This document shows positions 60,839 to 64,000 of a stretch of 64,000 bases of DNA, one piece after another. Source of the DNA: Niabella sp. (lineage in GTDB: Bacteria; Bacteroidota; Bacteroidia; Chitinophagales; Chitinophagaceae); NCBI GenBank assembly GCA_027493055.1, contig JAPUDO010000046.1, positions 1-64,000 on the forward strand, read 5' to 3'. Under the pieces are notes generated by a model. The model had not been told where the DNA came from, did not search any database, and was given only the letters and a program-made list of their open reading frames with translations. The translations under genes and the position numbers were made by a program. How positions within the stretch are numbered: the first letter of the stretch is position 1; every line of letters begins with the position of its first letter.

Positions 60839-62938
60839 TTAATATCCCGGATTTTGCCAGGCTTTTTTCTGATCAGCCGATAAATTACTTCCATCTTCAT
60901 TTAGTAAACCATCAATAAAGGATTGGGGAATAGGACGTAATTCATGCTTATTCACAGTAATGTTAGGTGCTGCCTCAGGATTAAATGCCTTGGCACGCTT
61001 GATCAAAGTTCCGGTACGGGATAAAGTTTCCCAACGTTGCCATTCTCCCAATAATTCGCGGGTACGCTCATTGAGAATAAAGTTTAAAGCCCGGTCGAAC
61101 GTACCTGAAGCACCAATTTTAGCAAGCACCGCTTCATCTTCTGCCGGCAAATTGGCAGGGAAAGAAGTTAACAGTAAGTTAGATGCTGCCGTGGTTACAG
61201 GAATGGTTGGGTTAGATAAATAATAAGTATTCATGTCTAAATTAGAGTTGATAAACTTTTCAGCCGCTGTCCCTGTATTTAAAGAATTTGATTTAAAAGC
61301 CTGGGAGCCGTCACTATAAAAAGACCTGTTTTCTCCACTTTTCCATTGCGCCCTTGCACGAACTACATTGATATCGCTCATGGCATTACCATATTGTTCC
61401 AGGCGCACGTAACACTCAGCACGTATGAGATAGGTTTCTGCCAAACGGGCCATAGTCACATCACGATGCGCATCTCCTTTTTCAGCTGTACGAGAACCAT
61501 CATCTGTTTTGTTAATGCCAGCGAAAAAATTACAAACAGGCTGGTTTTTAAATATAGGAGCAACATAACTGCCGTTCTGATATAATACCAACGAGTTCGG
61601 AGCATACTGCCCAACCTTGGTTGTAAGAGAACCGGTTGTGGCTGTTTGACGGGCCCCTACCTTCCATTCAGGCAGGCGACTGTTGTCGTCTTTCCAGTTA
61701 GGGGCCTGTATCGCTGCACCAAATTTATATCCGTCATAAGTATGGTTGTCTTTCGTATTCAGGATCATCACAACAGCAGGATCTCCCAACTGAAGTCCTC
61801 CTGTATTGGGATTTACAATGGTATTTGCTCCATAAATTGTTTTAAAGGTCTTCCACATACGTGCGTCATTTACATGATCGTAAACTGCATAGCTGTATTC
61901 GGTAGGACGGCAACGTTGAAAATCCATACTACCGATCCATACTCCCCGGGCGCTCCAGCCTCCGGCAAAGCTGGAAAATTGTGGAGCAAAGTAATTGTAA
62001 GTCCGGTTTCCAAAACGTCCTACTGTGCTCGCATCTGCATTATGCCCCGCCGCCATCAATATTTCATTCAGTTGCTCATTAGGGCAATCAATGCCTGTCC
62101 AGTTGGCGTATAAATCGCTATAATTTGGCGTTAACGCGCCTCTTGCATTAATTGCGTAAGTACAGGCGTTAATCGCTTCGGTAAGATCGGTCTGTTTATA
62201 TTGGCTATTCCAGGCACTGCAACGTTCAGAAACCCGGAACAATAAAGCCTTGGCCAGAAAATGTGCCGCCGTGGCTTTAGTCCACGTAATTCCCTTACCG
62301 TAAGTATACACTTCACCTTCAAAAAGCTCATAAGCTTTACGAAAATCTGAAATAACCTGGGCCCAGGACTCTTCTTCGGTTGACCGGGTAAAATTACGTA
62401 CAACGGTTTGTACCGGCTCTGTTTGAAGTACTACGCCACCATATTGAGCAGTAAGCCGGTAATAGTTATATCCACGTAAAAAATAAGCATGAGCTAAACA
62501 ACTATTACGGATTTTTTCATTTGTAACATTGCTGGCGTTAGCAATTATAGTATTAGCAGAAGCAATGCCATAATACATTTCATCCCAAAGATCAGAGGGT
62601 GAAGTTGCATTTCCGTTAGCAGCTCCTAATGCCGTAGTTGCTTTAACAGGACCAAAACGATTATCGTATGTATTCCACATTTCATTGGTTAAATCGTTAG
62701 CATTGGTAAACTCATCCGTTCCGTAAAGCGTAGTGCCATACGCCCATTCAAAGCCAAAGTGCCACCGGATATTACCATAAAGAGATACTGTTAACGCCTG
62801 AATCCCTTCAGATGTTTTGAAATATTCCGTTGAATATTGATTTGTCAATTCTTCTTTAAGGAAGCTTTTTTTGCAGGCGCCCAGTGATACTGCTGCAATC
62901 AGCAAAACGTTTATTCCTATATTTTTTATCGTATTCAT
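60839..62938 (-). CDS. SusD/RagB-family glycan-binding lipoprotein (PUL2)
   Basis: 699 residues with a lipoprotein signal (LIAAVSLGACKKSFLKEELT). The SusD marks are HAYFLRGYNYYRLTAQYGGVVL (about residues 150-170), MARLAETYLIRAECYVRLEQYGNAMSDINVVRARAQ, and a late RTRELLGEWQRWETLSRTG. At 699 residues it is longer than most SusD proteins, with an extended middle region (about 230-500). It pairs with the SusC to the right and holds oligosaccharides at the surface. It is followed by a terminator-like hairpin, then the GH106 gene. Confidence 0.93.
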   Translation of the reverse strand: MNTIKNIGINVLLIAAVSLGACKKSFLKEELTNQYSTEYFKTSEGIQALTVSLYGNIRWHFGFEWAYGTTLYGTDEFTNANDLTNEMWNTYDNRFGPVKATTALGAANGNATSPSDLWDEMYYGIASANTIIANASNVTNEKIRNSCLAHAYFLRGYNYYRLTAQYGGVVLQTEPVQTVVRNFTRSTEEESWAQVISDFRKAYELFEGEVYTYGKGITWTKATAAHFLAKALLFRVSERCSAWNSQYKQTDLTEAINACTYAINARGALTPNYSDLYANWTGIDCPNEQLNEILMAAGHNADASTVGRFGNRTYNYFAPQFSSFAGGWSARGVWIGSMDFQRCRPTEYSYAVYDHVNDARMWKTFKTIYGANTIVNPNTGGLQLGDPAVVMILNTKDNHTYDGYKFGAAIQAPNWKDDNSRLPEWKVGARQTATTGSLTTKVGQYAPNSLVLYQNGSYVAPIFKNQPVCNFFAGINKTDDGSRTAEKGDAHRDVTMARLAETYLIRAECYVRLEQYGNAMSDINVVRARAQWKSGENRSFYSDGSQAFKSNSLNTGTAAEKFINSNLDMNTYYLSNPTIPVTTAASNLLLTSFPANLPAEDEAVLAKIGASGTFDRALNFILNERTRELLGEWQRWETLSRTGTLIKRAKAFNPEAAPNITVNKHELRPIPQSFIDGLLNEDGSNLSADQKKAWQNPGY

Positions 62939-62987
62939 TTTTCTTAGTTTTATATTATTCCTTTTACTTCGCTATATGCAAAATCTG

Positions 62988-64000
62988 CTAAAAGCCAACC
63001 GAAAGCCCTGCTACAAAACCCCGATTAAAGTAGGTAGCATCCGTATCAAAATCATACCAGCTTAACGATTGGTAAACGTTACCGGGATTTAATGCCTGGC
63101 CATACAGTTTTAAATTGCTGATACCGATTTTTGCACACACAGTTTTAGGTACATTATAACCTAAAGAAATGTTTCGGATTTTAACAAATGAAGCTTTTTT
63201 AAATCCAAGCAGTCCTGAAAACTGGTCCTGAGATCCGGATGTTGCCTGTCCCAAAATCGGTTTCTGGAATTCGGCATTGGGATTATCAGGTGTCCAGTAA
63301 TCTATTTGCCGTTGGTTACTATGCGCGGTTAAAGCTTCTCCTCCTAATGAAGCAGTATATCCCATACGGCCGTAAAGGCTCATTGATAGTTCGATATTTT
63401 TAAAACTAAAAATGTTATTCCATCCTATGGTCCATTTAGGGTTACTATTCCCCAAAACCACCCGATCATCAATAGTCATTTTATGATCGCCATTCTGATC
63501 CTTAGGACGAACATTTCCTGGCGTAAAGTTATAGCCGTTGGTTTTCCACAAAGCCATTTCAGCTTGGTCTTCTGGCGTATCCTGCCACAATCCCAGGTTA
63601 TCATAGCCATATAGAACATTAATTGATCTTCCTATAAACCAGGTGTTATCCACCATATCATTTTTTCCATAAGCCAGCTCTACGATCTCATCCTGCTGCC
63701 ATGCTCCATTTAAATTAGATTCCCAGGTAAACCCGCTTTTAGTTTCTACAGGTATGAAATTCAGGGTAACTTCAATACCATGGTTCTTTGTTTTACCTAT
63801 ATTACCATATGTATTAGGGAAGCCGGTTAATGTGGGAATTTTAACCAACATTAACAGATCGCGGGTATTTGATTTATAAGCATCAATACTACCGCTCACT
63901 CTTCCTTTTAGAAAATTAAAATCCAAACCAAGATTGTATTGGGTTGTTTTTTCCCATCCTAATAAAGAATTAGCTAAAGCAAGTTGGCTTCCTGTATAAT
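62988..64000 (-). CDS. SusC/RagA-family TonB-dependent transporter, C-terminal part (PUL2)
   Basis: The last 337 or so residues of a SusC-type barrel; the frame is open to the right edge, where LGWEKTTQYNLGLDF confirms that coding continues beyond the window. Typical strands include GRVSGSIDAYKSNTRDLLM, NHGIEVTLNF, FVKIRNISLGYNVPK and the closing GFVAGLSVGF, ending in Phe. The plug and N-terminal domains are missing because of the window edge. It lies 49 bp upstream of the susD gene, first known gene of the PUL2 run. Confidence 0.92.
   Translation of the reverse strand, partial: YTGSQLALANSLLGWEKTTQYNLGLDFNFLKGRVSGSIDAYKSNTRDLLMLVKIPTLTGFPNTYGNIGKTKNHGIEVTLNFIPVETKSGFTWESNLNGAWQQDEIVELAYGKNDMVDNTWFIGRSINVLYGYDNLGLWQDTPEDQAEMALWKTNGYNFTPGNVRPKDQNGDHKMTIDDRVVLGNSNPKWTIGWNNIFSFKNIELSMSLYGRMGYTASLGGEALTAHSNQRQIDYWTPDNPNAEFQKPILGQATSGSQDQFSGLLGFKKASFVKIRNISLGYNVPKTVCAKIGISNLKLYGQALNPGNVYQSLSWYDFDTDATYFNRGFVAGLSVGF

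Overview
The window is chromosomal DNA from a Bacteroidota bacterium, most likely of the Chitinophagaceae or a close relative. The basis is two SusC/SusD-type nutrient-uptake loci, a hybrid-two-component-type sensor with periplasmic propeller repeats, several promoters of the Bacteroidota form TAnnTTTG, almost no Shine-Dalgarno sequences, and hairpin repeats of a kind common in this phylum. No rRNA, tRNA, CRISPR array or intact transposase was recognised.

Layout. 1-14.5 kb is a mixed stretch: the end of a DNA alkylation repair-like gene, a nucleosidase, a DoxD/DoxA-fusion plus chromate-transporter pair, a Na+/H+ antiporter, a VOC protein, an ECF sigma factor unit ending in a methyltransferase and a TetX-like flavoprotein, an ABC-F protein with an attenuator-like leader, a truncated PIN-domain gene, a two-gene radical SAM/DNA-repair operon with an operator-like dyad, and rsmG. 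14.5-30.1 kb is polysaccharide-utilisation locus 1 (PUL1): susC, susD, a DUF3823 lipoprotein, a GH2 enzyme and an unassigned helical glycosidase-like lipoprotein, all on the minus strand. A divergent sensor kinase and a separate REC-AraC response regulator together make one split hybrid two-component system. 29.2-34.9 kb has an AraC regulator, a PhyH-type dioxygenase, a GH43-like protein and a GH78 alpha-L-rhamnosidase. 35-44.9 kb carries aspS, a three-gene TIR-domain operon, a DUF2157-like membrane protein, an outer-membrane barrel, a pseudo-dihydroorotase/DUF4199/GT2 operon and a universal stress protein. 44.9-64 kb is PUL2, one long minus-strand run: susC (cut by the window end), susD, GH106, three GH43-like proteins, GH28, a rhamnogalacturonan acetylesterase, a GH2-like protein, a class A beta-lactamase-fold hydrolase and a GH2 beta-galactosidase.

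How the genes work together. PUL2 has the enzyme set expected for pectin, specifically rhamnogalacturonan: GH28 for galacturonate links, GH106 (with the nearby GH78) for rhamnose, an esterase to remove acetyl groups, and GH2/GH43 enzymes for galactose and arabinose side chains. No polysaccharide lyase is visible, so the route looks hydrolytic. PUL1 has few enzymes and an unclear substrate. It is probably controlled by the divergent split sensor/regulator through a 14-bp direct repeat with a 21-bp period between the two transcription units.

Most interesting. The compact TIR-TM / TM-coiled-coil / TIR operon (37.1-39.1 kb) resembles no named defence system I know and is the best candidate for an undescribed one. 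Also notable are the split two-component system with its direct-repeat site, the operator over the radical SAM operon promoter, the ABC-F leader with a start-stop codon pair and long hairpin, the ECF sigma factor with small KMTxE-motif proteins, a dihydroorotase-like protein with its metal ligands replaced, and several families of hairpin repeats lying between co-directional genes.
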